64,000 bases of DNA from contig NZ_JADIKC010000005.1 of NCBI RefSeq assembly GCF_016905005.1, positions 186,001-250,000 on the forward strand, in the 5' to 3' direction. The notes under the pieces are model-generated. The model was not told the DNA's origin, did no database searches, and saw nothing but the letters and a program-made list of their open reading frames with translations. Source of the DNA: Dyella kyungheensis (lineage in GTDB: Bacteria > Pseudomonadota > Gammaproteobacteria > Xanthomonadales > Rhodanobacteraceae). This document shows positions 9,180-16,376 of this stretch, one piece after another (positions within the stretch are counted from its first letter, which is position 1; every line of letters begins with the position of its first letter). The position numbers and the translations under genes are program-made.

Positions 9180-9677
9180 ATGGCAAAGATCTACCTGGTC
9201 GAAGGCCCAGTAGGTGCGGGCAGATCCACCTTTGTTGCGAAGCTCAGCAAGGAGCTTGCTGCGCCTAGCCTGATACTCGATGCGTGGTTTGTGAGGCTAT
9301 ATAGCCCGGATCGTCCTGTCGAAGGTCTGATGCGCTGGTACGCAGAAAGGAAAGAGCGGTGCCTGGCCCAGATGTGGGCGACTGCATTGGACATACTTGG
9401 CGCAGGACGCGACGTTGTGCTCGAACTCGGGCCGGTCGAGGTTGCTAGTCGCAATCGGCTTTATTCGTTGGTTGAGAGTGCCGCCTATGAGCTGAGCATC
9501 TATCTGCTCGATGCGCCGCGCGATGTGCGAAGAGAGCGGGTGCGGCAATGGAATAGGGAGAAGGGCACGACCTTCGCGATGGAGGCATCCGACGCGTTCT
9601 TTGAACTAGCGAGCGATTGTTGGGAGCCGCTTAGTGAAGTTGAGCTGGAGCGGTACGAGGTTCGCTGGATTAATTGA
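9180..9677 (+). CDS. AAA_33-like P-loop kinase/ATPase
   Basis: The 165-residue protein has a Walker A motif GPVGAGRST at residues 9-17. An LDAPRDVRRERVRQ stretch near residue 118 has the look of the arginine-rich lid of small nucleotide or RNA-end kinases. This resembles AAA_33/zeta-type kinases, but the substrate is unknown. The ATG at 9180 follows AAGGAG, and earlier in-frame codons run back into the tRNA terminator. It is the first gene of the tRNA-Leu island and has lower GC than the flanking core genes. Confidence 0.75.
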   Translation: MAKIYLVEGPVGAGRSTFVAKLSKELAAPSLILDAWFVRLYSPDRPVEGLMRWYAERKERCLAQMWATALDILGAGRDVVLELGPVEVASRNRLYSLVESAAYELSIYLLDAPRDVRRERVRQWNREKGTTFAMEASDAFFELASDCWEPLSEVELERYEVRWIN

Positions 9678-9747
9678 AGTCATTAAGGCCAGACGATCTT
9701 CCGTCAATACATCTCATGGCTTAGTTCAAAGCCATGTTTTAGATTCG

Positions 9748-9776
9748 CGAAAAAGTGCACTCTGACCCCGGTTTTT
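9748..9776. repeat. Half-element of a GTGCACTCTGACCCCG repeat
   Basis: The sequence GAAAAAGTGCACTCTGACCC followed by CGGTTTTT matches the end of a palindromic repeat related to those at 12272, 13483 and 19981, whose arms read AACGGGGTCAGG and CCTGACCCCGTT. Only one arm is present here. Confidence 0.55.
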
Positions 9777-9810
9777 GATCTCGCTTCCCATCAGAAAGGG
9801 GATTTCACGC

Positions 9811-10611
9811 ATGGAGCACCTCCGTTTTTTGGGCGGCGCGAAAATGGTCTTCGCCAAAAGCTCGATGGCAATCGCTGTGGCGTTGATCGTTGGTCTCGTC
9901 TTCGGTGCCATCACAACCAATTACCTGATCGGGCACCAGCATTCCTTTTGGTTCGGCAAAGGAGCGGAATGGGCCCAGGTGTTGGTGGGCACCGTGGCTG
10001 CTGTCGCGACGCTCATAGCTATTGTGATCGGCATGCGAACTGCCAAGCAGGCGATTGAATCGGAGCGCCAGCTACGTAACGAAGAGGCAGCTGCAGCAAT
10101 GCGAGAGCGGCGCCGGCGCGCCAAGTTGCATTCCGCAATCGTCAATCCTGAAATCTGGGAGCTGTTGGTTCGCGCCATCGCCTGGCAGAAGATGCTCGCT
10201 GACGTGCGATTCACCCTAGAAGAGATGTACGAACACATCGAATCTGCTCGTTGCAGCGCCGTTGAGGCCGCGATGGATCACATCGATGAGTTCGAGGTAC
10301 GCGACGGATTTGACCTGGCAATGTGTCTCAACGCGTACAAAAGCTTGCGCGTTTCCGCCGCTACCAATAGGCGATGGATGACGACGTGGCCCACGGAGAA
10401 GCGTGATACAGCTCGCGGGAAACTTCTTAGAGACATCTCTATCTTTGAAGAAAGATGCCGCAAAGCGTGCGACACGACGATCCGCCTCAGCGGATTGACA
10501 ACAGGGGGAACGCCTGAACAACTTGCTGAGGACTTCTTCGAAACCCAACTGGAAATGTTGAGCCACGACCAGGCAGAGAAGCCCGCGGCGTCTGCTCAAG
10601 GCGCCGGGTGA
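9811..10611 (+). CDS. Membrane protein with two N-terminal helices and cytoplasmic helical domain
   Basis: The 266-residue product has two predicted transmembrane helices (about residues 18-40 and 54-74), then a charged coiled-coil (about 75-105, rich in Arg and Glu) and an alpha-helical domain to the end. I do not recognise a family. The layout (membrane anchor, coiled-coil, helical domain, low-complexity tail) is shared with the protein at 14778 in the same island. An AAAGGGG precedes the ATG at 9811; an ATG at 9844 is an alternative. Confidence 0.6.
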   Translation: MEHLRFLGGAKMVFAKSSMAIAVALIVGLVFGAITTNYLIGHQHSFWFGKGAEWAQVLVGTVAAVATLIAIVIGMRTAKQAIESERQLRNEEAAAAMRERRRRAKLHSAIVNPEIWELLVRAIAWQKMLADVRFTLEEMYEHIESARCSAVEAAMDHIDEFEVRDGFDLAMCLNAYKSLRVSAATNRRWMTTWPTEKRDTARGKLLRDISIFEERCRKACDTTIRLSGLTTGGTPEQLAEDFFETQLEMLSHDQAEKPAASAQGAG

Positions 10612-10945
10612 CTTAGAGATGAGTCGCGTCCAGTTGGGGATCGACCTGGGAGTTGCAGCAGCCAGCATGCCCGGAGTACTCGCCTGCTCAACTATTTGGC
10701 AGGTCCCCACACTTGGCGGATAGGGCCGCGTCCATGGATCGGAGCCAATTCACCAGCCCGCAGGATCGCCAAGGCTGGCGACTAATCCTCTCCCCTTGCA
10801 TACCATGAGTGTGCTGCTTCGGCTCTGAGAATGGCGGCTCACTGCGTACCGTTCGCAGCAAGCAGCCCAAGGATAGGTGTCGCGGGACCACTTGCGGCAC
10901 AGGCAGTTGCTTTACGAGCCGCTTTAGTCGAAGGGTGAACAGAAC
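10612..10945. other. Gap with no supported gene
   Basis: This is the spacer between the membrane-protein gene and the stop of the TIR gene. The short open frames on both strands lack start context and recognisable content. No clear terminator hairpin was found. Confidence 0.5.
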
Positions 10946-12094
10946 TCACGCAGGTCGCAAGACCCTCATCAACTCTTTTACGACCTCATCCACGCCCCGG
11001 CCAGAACTTATGGCAAGCCGGTCCGCCAGCGTGGGCGAAGCCTTCCTGACCTCGGCAGCCGAAATGTTGTGCCACACCGGTAGGATGATCCGTGATCCAT
11101 CATCTTCGCGTGCAACCAAGCCGTCCAATTCCCTCTGTGGCCATTGCTTGGAGAGAAACGCGGCGCTGACGACTACGACGCCAAACTTTGAATGGGCCAG
11201 TCCCTTGTCGATCGAGCGACGTAGGCTGTCACCGATGCGCAAGCTGTGTTCGTCATACCACACTTGTAGCCCTTGATCGTTCAAAGCGGAGACGAGGGCG
11301 CGCACGAAGGGTTCCTTGTCCTCTGAAGCATGCGAGACAAAGACATCCCACTCGTCTACTGCCCCTTTGTCCGCAATAGACTTGGCCGAGTGTGAACTGA
11401 CAGTTTGATTCTGGGGTGAGCCCTGTCGCGCTTCCCCAGGAGCCACTGCATGAACCTTAACTTCCGGGATTCCAAGCAAGTCGGATAGGGCGTCCTGCTT
11501 ACTCAGTCGGGCTCGACGTGCTGCAACTGCCCGAGCAATTTCTCCTCGAATCCTAGTTTCGACACCGGTCAGATCATTGCGTTGGTTCTCGATGAAAAAC
11601 TCGATGTCTTCAAGCTGCGACGCTAAATCTTGCTTTACTTGCTCAAGTTGATCGTTTGGCACCTCGAAGACCAGATCGAGCACGCCGCCATTGCTTTGCT
11701 GAGACCGCACTTGACCACGCGGAGCTGACAACCGGAAGGTACTTGGACGCAGGCGCCACAACTCGGCGTCCCCGTCAAAGGGGACGCTAACCGTGACGCG
11801 GACGCCAGGAATCAAGGATCGTCCGCCATCCCACCGAGGCATCCGCCTCGGATCGCCAGTCACATCAACCTGAATTTCCTCTTTGCGCATTGTCATACCT
11901 GCGCGGTCGATTTTCAGAGGCAAGACTTGCAGGTCAACGGCAAGTTGATCAATCAACTCCTCGTCGCTCAACGCCTGAAGAACGCTTGCGGCTACCGAAT
12001 CTACACGTGCAGCGGCGGTCTTTGCTTGACTTTCAAGCGCCGAGGAGAGTGGCGCATGGTGAAACAGGACATCTGATCCGTTGTTAAAGCGCAT
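10946..12094 (-). CDS. TIR-domain protein, candidate NAD-cleaving immune effector
   Basis: The 382-residue protein ends in a TIR domain (about residues 249-382): WDVFVSHASEDKE at the first strand, WYDEHSLRIGDSL, FGVVVVSAAFLSKQW, and the putative catalytic Glu322 in QWPQRELDGL. TIR domains of this bacterial type cleave NAD+ or make signalling nucleotides in anti-phage defence. The N-terminal 245 residues are an unfamiliar region with beta-rich segments (about 60-140) and a coiled-coil (about 150-200), possibly the sensor or an oligomerisation module. It is transcribed against its island neighbours. The function is inferred. Confidence 0.82.
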   Translation of the reverse strand: MRFNNGSDVLFHHAPLSSALESQAKTAAARVDSVAASVLQALSDEELIDQLAVDLQVLPLKIDRAGMTMRKEEIQVDVTGDPRRMPRWDGGRSLIPGVRVTVSVPFDGDAELWRLRPSTFRLSAPRGQVRSQQSNGGVLDLVFEVPNDQLEQVKQDLASQLEDIEFFIENQRNDLTGVETRIRGEIARAVAARRARLSKQDALSDLLGIPEVKVHAVAPGEARQGSPQNQTVSSHSAKSIADKGAVDEWDVFVSHASEDKEPFVRALVSALNDQGLQVWYDEHSLRIGDSLRRSIDKGLAHSKFGVVVVSAAFLSKQWPQRELDGLVAREDDGSRIILPVWHNISAAEVRKASPTLADRLAISSGRGVDEVVKELMRVLRPA

Positions 12095-12271
12095 AGGTCA
12101 ACATCGCTCCCTAAATGGTCAAAGCTCCCGTGGCACATGACGGCGAACTTCCCGAACTCAAGAGAATGATGATGAGATGCGCGGACGGAGCCAAGTCCTG
12201 CTTGGGGGTATGGATTTACCTGTCTCGTCCAGCGCCCCCAGCTGACCGCCTCTCGTGCCAAGGAGCGGAAT

Positions 12272-12333
12272 AACGGGGTCAGGTTCACTCCTCGGATTGA
12301 AGACCGTCGATAGAAGCGAACCTGATCCCGTCA
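12272..12333. repeat. Dispersed palindromic repeat, family B copy 1
   Basis: The arms AACGGGGTCAGGTTCACT and its complement (GCGAACCTGATCCCGTCATT) surround a conserved core TCGGATTGAAGACCGTCGAT. The element lies between the starts of the TIR and HigA genes. Copies are at 13483 and 19981. Confidence 0.85.
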
Positions 12334-12350
12334 TTGCTCTTCTAACTGGC

Positions 12351-12665
12351 TTAATCAACAAGAGGACGATAGGCGCGGACCACAGGCTTCGCCCTTTCCA
12401 GATCGTACCGCGCCTGAAGTGCCAGCCAGTAGAAGGCGGTGGTGTCGAAGGTGAGGGAGAGGCGGAGGGCGATCTTGGGTGTGATGGGGTGGGTGTCGGC
12501 GATGAAGGCTTTGATGTGGTCGGCGGGTATGCCAGAGCGACGGGCAAGTTGGGCGGGGTTGAGTGCGTTCGGGATCAGGTAGGCGTGCAGCAGGATGTCG
12601 CCGGGGGCTCGCAGGGGTTGCGAGGGGTCTATTTCCGAGTGCGGGGTGAGTTGGATCAGTTCCAT
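12351..12665 (-). CDS. HigA-type antitoxin (XRE helix-turn-helix), orphan
   Basis: The 104-residue protein matches the HigA/VapI addiction-module antitoxin layout: PGDILLHAYLIPNALNPAQL, a helix-turn-helix (LARRSGIPADHIKAFI), ITPKIALRLSLTFDTTAFYWL and YDLERAK. Such proteins bind a HigB RNase and repress their own promoter. The start at 12665 follows GGAGG. No higB-like toxin gene lies directly upstream or downstream, so this copy appears to lack its partner. The frame is open to 12779, but that extension has no recognisable content. Confidence 0.75.
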   Translation of the reverse strand: MELIQLTPHSEIDPSQPLRAPGDILLHAYLIPNALNPAQLARRSGIPADHIKAFIADTHPITPKIALRLSLTFDTTAFYWLALQARYDLERAKPVVRAYRPLVD

Positions 12666-12804
12666 GGTGGTTCCTCCCTGTCGGACACGGCCGTGCACCG
12701 GATAAGCGTTTACAGCGCTCCGTGTCAGTGAATGCTTGGCAGCTTCGTCGGTGATTGCCCGAGTGCGGCGCGTCGCCATGCCGGCCGATGCGCCGTAACG
12801 GCGA

Positions 12805-13150
12805 TCATCGGAGGCGTGTGGTGTTCACTCGAGGCTCGTCACCGAGCAGGCGGGCGTACTGCTGCAGGCAATGGATGGCCGTGCCCAGGCTGGCGGTGAC
12901 GGCTACGGGAAGCGGCCATGGCAGCGGTCTGCCGGGGAATCCCCGTGCCTGCGCGTGGCGGCGCTGCTCGCTGTCGGCACGCAGCCGCGTGAGGGCGAGT
13001 AACGCCAGGGCGATGTCGCCGCGCGTGCCGCGGCGCAGGGTTTCGGGCCATGCCACAGTTGTGGATGACGGGTCGCCAAGCGGAGGAATGAGGGTGTCGT
13101 CAGGGGGGAACGGACGAGCGAATGCGTACCGTATGATCGCGGGTAGCCAT
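12805..13150 (-). pseudogene. Small island gene split by a frameshift at a six-base homopolymer
   Basis: A reverse-strand ATG at 13150 with AAGGA eight bases upstream gives MATRDHTVRIRSSVPP and then a stop directly after a run of six C (G on the plus strand, 13103-13108). In the next frame coding resumes with DDTLIPPLGDP, then WPETLRRGTRGDIALALLAL and on to a stop at 12805. With one base fewer in the tract the whole would encode about 114 residues. The part from a GTG at 13053 could also be translated alone. I do not recognise the family. It may be a true pseudogene, a slippage-controlled gene or a sequencing error. Confidence 0.5.
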
Positions 13151-13482
13151 GATCAACTTCCTTAGAGTTGGTGATGGTTAGCGGGTCGTGGGTGTTACTA
13201 GCACTCACGGCCCGCGCCTCATGACCTGATGGTCATGGTCATTCGCGAGGCTGTGCAACACGACAGCGCGAGTGACCGACTGACCCTAACAAGCAGGCTT
13301 GGCACGGTCTGTCAGGGATCGGCGAGATGGGTGTCCACCTGGGCGAGGCGATGCGTGACGGCGCAATGCCGACCGAATGTCAGCACCATTCCCTTAGAGG
13401 ATATGAAGGCCGTGCGCGGTCTCAAAAACGTGCGTGCTGATCTATGAAATTATCCCGCAAGAACGGGACGCGAAAACCAGAT
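13151..13482. other. Gap with no supported gene
   Basis: This is the spacer between the frameshifted gene and the family B repeat. It contains a short palindrome (CATGACCTGATGGTCATG, near 13219). Open frames here are short and without ribosome binding sites. Confidence 0.45.
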
Positions 13483-13546
13483 AACGGGCTCAGGTTTACT
13501 TCTCGTATTGACGGCTAACGATAGAAGTGAGCCTGATTCCGTTCTT
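13483..13546. repeat. Dispersed palindromic repeat, family B copy 2
   Basis: This copy has arms AACGGGCTCAGGTTTACTTC and GAAGTGAGCCTGATTCCGTT around the core TCGTATTGACGGCTAACGAT. It lies about 100 bases upstream of the DUF4393 gene. Confidence 0.85.
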
Positions 13547-13647
13547 GTAATGAAATGACTGTGCCGACTTCGATTAACTTGAGCGTGATAGGACGTTTAT
13601 TATAAAGTTAGGGATGGAAATTTTTACCCGTGGCGATTGGAGCCAGC

Positions 13648-14547
13648 ATGAGCAGTGAGAAGGACGTGGTTGATGATGTGATCAAGGCCTCAGACGCAAT
13701 TGCAGGGTTAATTAAGGTGGCAGGAAAAAGTCCTGAGGCTAAGGTTTCGGCTAATAATATAGGCAGGGCTGCTGTAACCATTACCGCTGCTATAAATAAT
13801 GCCTTGCTTCCGCTGGCGGCGGTAAATTTTGCATTTGACAAAGCTAAGAGATATTTTGAGGAGAGGTTTCCTGGGGATTTTGTCGAGAAGACCGAGTCTA
13901 TACCTAAAGAAAGATTGGTTGAGCCAGATCCATCAATCGCTGGTCCCGCGCTGCAGGGGTTAGCGTTCAATCACGCGAGTGAAGATTTGAGAAAGATGTA
14001 TTTGAATCTCCTCTCTGCTTCTATCGATTGTGATCGGGCAAATGGTGCGCACCCAGCGTTCGCCGATGTCCTTCGTCAGACAACCCCGTTCGAAGCTCAA
14101 ATTGTCAGCCAGATCCTCGAGGAGGCCTATACGCCGATTGCACGGGTTGTTTTGGCGGGGGAGGAATTGGATGACTCGGGGAGGCCTATTCACGTTATCC
14201 CGGTAAAAAACCACCTGCTGGATATCGTCGATAGTGAAACTGGGGAGTGTTCTCCGGATCCAAGAATCGAGCTGATGGTTGATAACTATTGTCGCCTTGG
14301 CTTAATTACCGTCAGCTACGAAAATAAAATTTCTGATGATAAGCAATACGAGTGGGCGTACAGCCACCCCGTGTATGCTGAATTGCACGAAAGAGGTCAG
14401 GGGCAGGGCCGACTGGTATCGAACGATGGGAAACACGTGTTTCGCGTTGGTCTGCAATTTGGACTATTGCGAATGACGGTGTTTGGGAATTTGTTCTCTG
14501 TTGCGGTTGGAATCAGGGAGAATCCTGTGCATACCAATGAGTTGTAG
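13648..14547 (+). CDS. DUF4393 (Abi-alpha) family protein, candidate abortive infection factor
   Basis: The 299-residue protein shows the DUF4393/Abi-alpha layout: a helical N-terminal segment with glycine/alanine-rich hydrophobic stretches (VSANNIGRAAVTITAAINNA, residues about 35-55), ERFPGDFVEKTESIPKERLVEPDPSIAGPALQGL, and a helical segment ASEDLRKMYLNLLSASID. The family is named for association with abortive infection, and its mechanism is not established. The ATG at 13648 follows GGAG. The coding sequence is clearly more A+T rich than the flanking core genes, which supports recent transfer. Confidence 0.75.
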   Translation: MSSEKDVVDDVIKASDAIAGLIKVAGKSPEAKVSANNIGRAAVTITAAINNALLPLAAVNFAFDKAKRYFEERFPGDFVEKTESIPKERLVEPDPSIAGPALQGLAFNHASEDLRKMYLNLLSASIDCDRANGAHPAFADVLRQTTPFEAQIVSQILEEAYTPIARVVLAGEELDDSGRPIHVIPVKNHLLDIVDSETGECSPDPRIELMVDNYCRLGLITVSYENKISDDKQYEWAYSHPVYAELHERGQGQGRLVSNDGKHVFRVGLQFGLLRMTVFGNLFSVAVGIRENPVHTNEL

Positions 14548-14572
14548 ATTTATTGTCGTTGATCATCGCTTG

Positions 14573-14830
14573 ATGGATTCTTATTGCGTGAGAAAGAAGG
14601 TGGGGTGGAAAACGGGGCTTGGTTGGTTAGAACATCTTCTCATTGCTATGGCACGGCTGTTTAGCCACTTCGGTCCCGTTTTCTCCGGGCTGGCCCTAGA
14701 GAGCGGGCTTGGTGATGCCAACAAAAGGTTGCTGCCCGGGCTTATGGACAGCATGATCAGGAAAGAACTCGGGGGAAGTGGCAGTGGCACCTACATCGCT
14801 TCAAAGCTATCAGCAATTTTGGCCGAATAA
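14573..14830 (+). CDS. Possible small hypothetical protein
   Basis: An 85-codon frame reads MDSYCVRKKVGWKTGLGWLE and ends GSGTYIASKLSAILAE. It fills the space between the DUF4393 gene and the next membrane protein and overlaps the latter's proposed GTG start. There is no good Shine-Dalgarno sequence and I recognise no family. If it is real, the downstream protein may start at 14922 instead. Confidence 0.3.
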   Translation: MDSYCVRKKVGWKTGLGWLEHLLIAMARLFSHFGPVFSGLALESGLGDANKRLLPGLMDSMIRKELGGSGSGTYIASKLSAILAE

Positions 14831-15668
14831 TGCTTGGCGCATTGGTCTTTGGCCCGACTTGAGCAAGCCGAGGGTGCCGATTCATCACTACCCCCAGTCT
14901 TGGCCGAGCCATGGCTGGTGGATGACGTTGAGTGCCACGGAGCAGGCGGCCTGGGGGATTGTGGTAGCCACTGTGGTGGTTGGGTTGCTGGCAGCCATTG
15001 CAACCGCGGCAGCCGCATGGCAGGCAAAGAAGGCGGCGAAGATGGCGCTTGATATTGCTACGGCAGACCGAAAAGATCGAAAACAGGAAGCGCTTGCCTC
15101 TGAAGCCGCGGCTAATCTTCGAGCTGCGCTTGCCCTACAGGCTCCCATCGGAGAGTTGAGGAAACTTGCGGATATAGCAGTGAAAGCGCTGTGCGCGGCT
15201 CAGGCGATTGTTAATAAGCATACAGAGTACGCGATTATTTATTTCGATTCCGCGGCGTTCCCATACACGATCTATGCCCTTAACCATCGAGATATGGATC
15301 GCATAGGCAACCTGGATCGCTTGGCAATCAACGTAACCGGCGACTTTGGTGCTGCCGTGATTAGGGCGCTTGCGTGGAGCAAGGAAGCTTCTGCTGTAGT
15401 CCAAAAGGTTATTAACCTGAGCGACAGCAATAGCCTTCATATGGTTGCGACCCACTGGGTGCAAGACGCATTGAAGGCGTGCCGCCTTCTTCTCCATTAT
15501 TCCGATGAGGCCGAAAAGAAAGCCGTCTTGATCGCTGGAACGCCTATGGATCCAGGGCTCGAAGAATCGGCAACGCAGCAATCGAACAATGAGCAGACTT
15601 CTGTCGTCGCCGAAGAAGGCAGTAGTGTTCAACAAGTGGCTGAAGCCAGCCACGCCCCTCCGAATTAG
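14778..15668 (+). CDS. Membrane-anchored helical protein
   Basis: The 296-residue product (GTG start, GGGGGAAG upstream) has one strong transmembrane helix (GIVVATVVVGLLAAIATAAA, residues about 60-79). A charged helix follows (QAKKAAKMALDIATADRKDR), then an alpha-helical domain and a Gln/Ser/Glu-rich tail. An ATG at 14922 (MTLSATEQ) would remove a Trp/Pro-rich N-terminus and is a reasonable alternative. I do not recognise a family. The architecture parallels the protein at 9811. It is the last gene before the right end of the island. Confidence 0.6.
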   Translation: MAVAPTSLQSYQQFWPNNAWRIGLWPDLSKPRVPIHHYPQSWPSHGWWMTLSATEQAAWGIVVATVVVGLLAAIATAAAAWQAKKAAKMALDIATADRKDRKQEALASEAAANLRAALALQAPIGELRKLADIAVKALCAAQAIVNKHTEYAIIYFDSAAFPYTIYALNHRDMDRIGNLDRLAINVTGDFGAAVIRALAWSKEASAVVQKVINLSDSNSLHMVATHWVQDALKACRLLLHYSDEAEKKAVLIAGTPMDPGLEESATQQSNNEQTSVVAEEGSSVQQVAEASHAPPN

Positions 15669-15746
15669 CCGATCAGGTTGGATCTGTACGGGAGACGCGG
15701 GCTTTGGGCCCCGGAAGTGGCCATGTCGCAAGATACCGGGAAACGG

Positions 15747-15815
15747 GACGCACTACCTTAAGGTGGTAGCGCCGTAAGGCGCGGGGGTTCGAGCCCCCCC
15801 CCTTGGGCACCAATC
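15747..15815 (+). repeat. Partial tRNA-Leu copy, right attachment site of the island
   Basis: This fragment reproduces the tRNA-Leu gene from the end of the D-arm through the CCA and the next five bases (match to 9004-9070). It has three substitutions, including one in the anticodon (GAG to AAG), and two extra C in the T-arm. The 5' acceptor strand and most of the D-arm are missing, so it cannot be a working tRNA. Such a duplicated 3' half is the usual scar of site-specific integration into a tRNA gene. Confidence 0.88.
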
Positions 15816-15858
15816 AGTGGATTCAGCGATTCAGCGCTGGATTCAGCAGTAAGAGGAA

Positions 15859-15883
15859 ACCCGCCGTTGTGGCGGTTTTTTGT
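15859..15883 (+). terminator. Intrinsic terminator beyond the partial tRNA
   Basis: The arms ACCCGCC and GGCGGT(T) with loop GTTGT are followed by TTTTTT. It is the counterpart of the terminator at 9114 after the intact tRNA. From here to 16118 I see no gene. Confidence 0.8.
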
Positions 15884-16118
15884 GGATGCGATTTTGGGGG
15901 AGTCAGGGCTGAATAGCCCAGTTCTGAGATAGACGACTTTGGATTAGCGGTTTTCTCGTTTCTGATCGCAAAGATCGAAGCTCTCGGTAATGCACTAGAG
16001 GGTACATTAGATCTGTCAGGTTATTCCTACAAATTAGATCTTCGAAGTATGACAGGCTCATACGTACTTTCGGTCGTAATCTCGGCGAGCGCGATAACGC
16101 GTGAATCGGGGGAGAGCA

Positions 16119-16298
16119 ATGTCTGACGATCTCGACAATCGAGGCCCGGCAGATCGGGCCAGGGTCAACGTAAACGAAAGCTGGGAAGTTCGTTGGTGGT
16201 GTAAGCAATTCGGCTGCACGGAGGCCCAGTTGCGCGCCGCCGTGAAGGTAGTTGGCGTGTCGGCGAATGCGGTGCGTCAACATCTCGGTAAGCGCTAG
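16119..16298 (+). CDS. DUF3606 family small protein
   Basis: The 59-residue protein reads MSDDLDNRGPADRARVNVNE, then a WEVRWWCKQFGCTEAQL motif, and ends VGVSANAVRQHLGKR. This is the DUF3606 pattern, in which the helices around W..K.FG.T.. and A(V)..VG.....V. resemble a small DNA-binding fold; the role is unknown. The ATG at 16119 follows GGGGGAGAG. Confidence 0.8.
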   Translation: MSDDLDNRGPADRARVNVNESWEVRWWCKQFGCTEAQLRAAVKVVGVSANAVRQHLGKR

Positions 16299-16306
16299 GC
16301 AGCAAA

Positions 16307-16340
16307 CGTAGCGAGCCTTCGGCTTCGAAGGCTCGCTACG
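16307..16340. repeat. Perfect 15-bp inverted repeat
   Basis: The arms CGTAGCGAGCCTTCG and CGAAGGCTCGCTACG enclose the loop GCTT between the DUF3606 and BRCT genes. There is no T-tract, so it is not a standard intrinsic terminator. It could stabilise the upstream mRNA end or be a repeat-element remnant. Confidence 0.8.
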
Positions 16341-16376
16341 CGCCGCGCTTGTGAAGGAGCAAAAGGGGGAGGGGAG

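Larger units (their letters stand above)
9068..15815. mobile_element. tRNA-Leu-associated genomic island, integrase-less
   Basis: The left edge is the 3' end of the intact tRNA-Leu gene. The right edge is a 69-base partial copy of the same tRNA (15747-15815) whose match includes the CACCAATC after the acceptor stem. Between them lie genes with irregular spacing, both orientations and visibly lower GC, especially 13.6-14.6 kb. No integrase, transposase or replication gene is recognisable, so this is either a decayed island or one mobilised in trans. The cargo includes a TIR protein and an Abi-alpha-type protein. Confidence 0.75.

Noticed and set aside
10688-10900. 70-codon reverse-strand frame in the gap before the TIR gene
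   Set aside because: It has no Shine-Dalgarno and no recognisable content, and most of the residues are typical of random GC-rich sequence.
12903-13208. 101-codon reverse-strand frame overlapping the frameshifted gene
   Set aside because: It lies in a different frame from the better-supported ATG and its downstream continuation. The composition is random-like.
13229-13447. 72-codon plus-strand frame before the family B repeat
   Set aside because: There is no start context, no family and no operon logic.
9068-15815. Integrase, transposase or excisionase in the tRNA-Leu island
   Set aside because: No frame on either strand shows tyrosine- or serine-recombinase motifs or an excisionase. The element is listed as integrase-less.
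15747-15815. Second functional tRNA-Leu gene
   Set aside because: The 5' acceptor strand and most of the D-arm are missing, so it cannot fold as a tRNA. It is called as an attachment-site scar.
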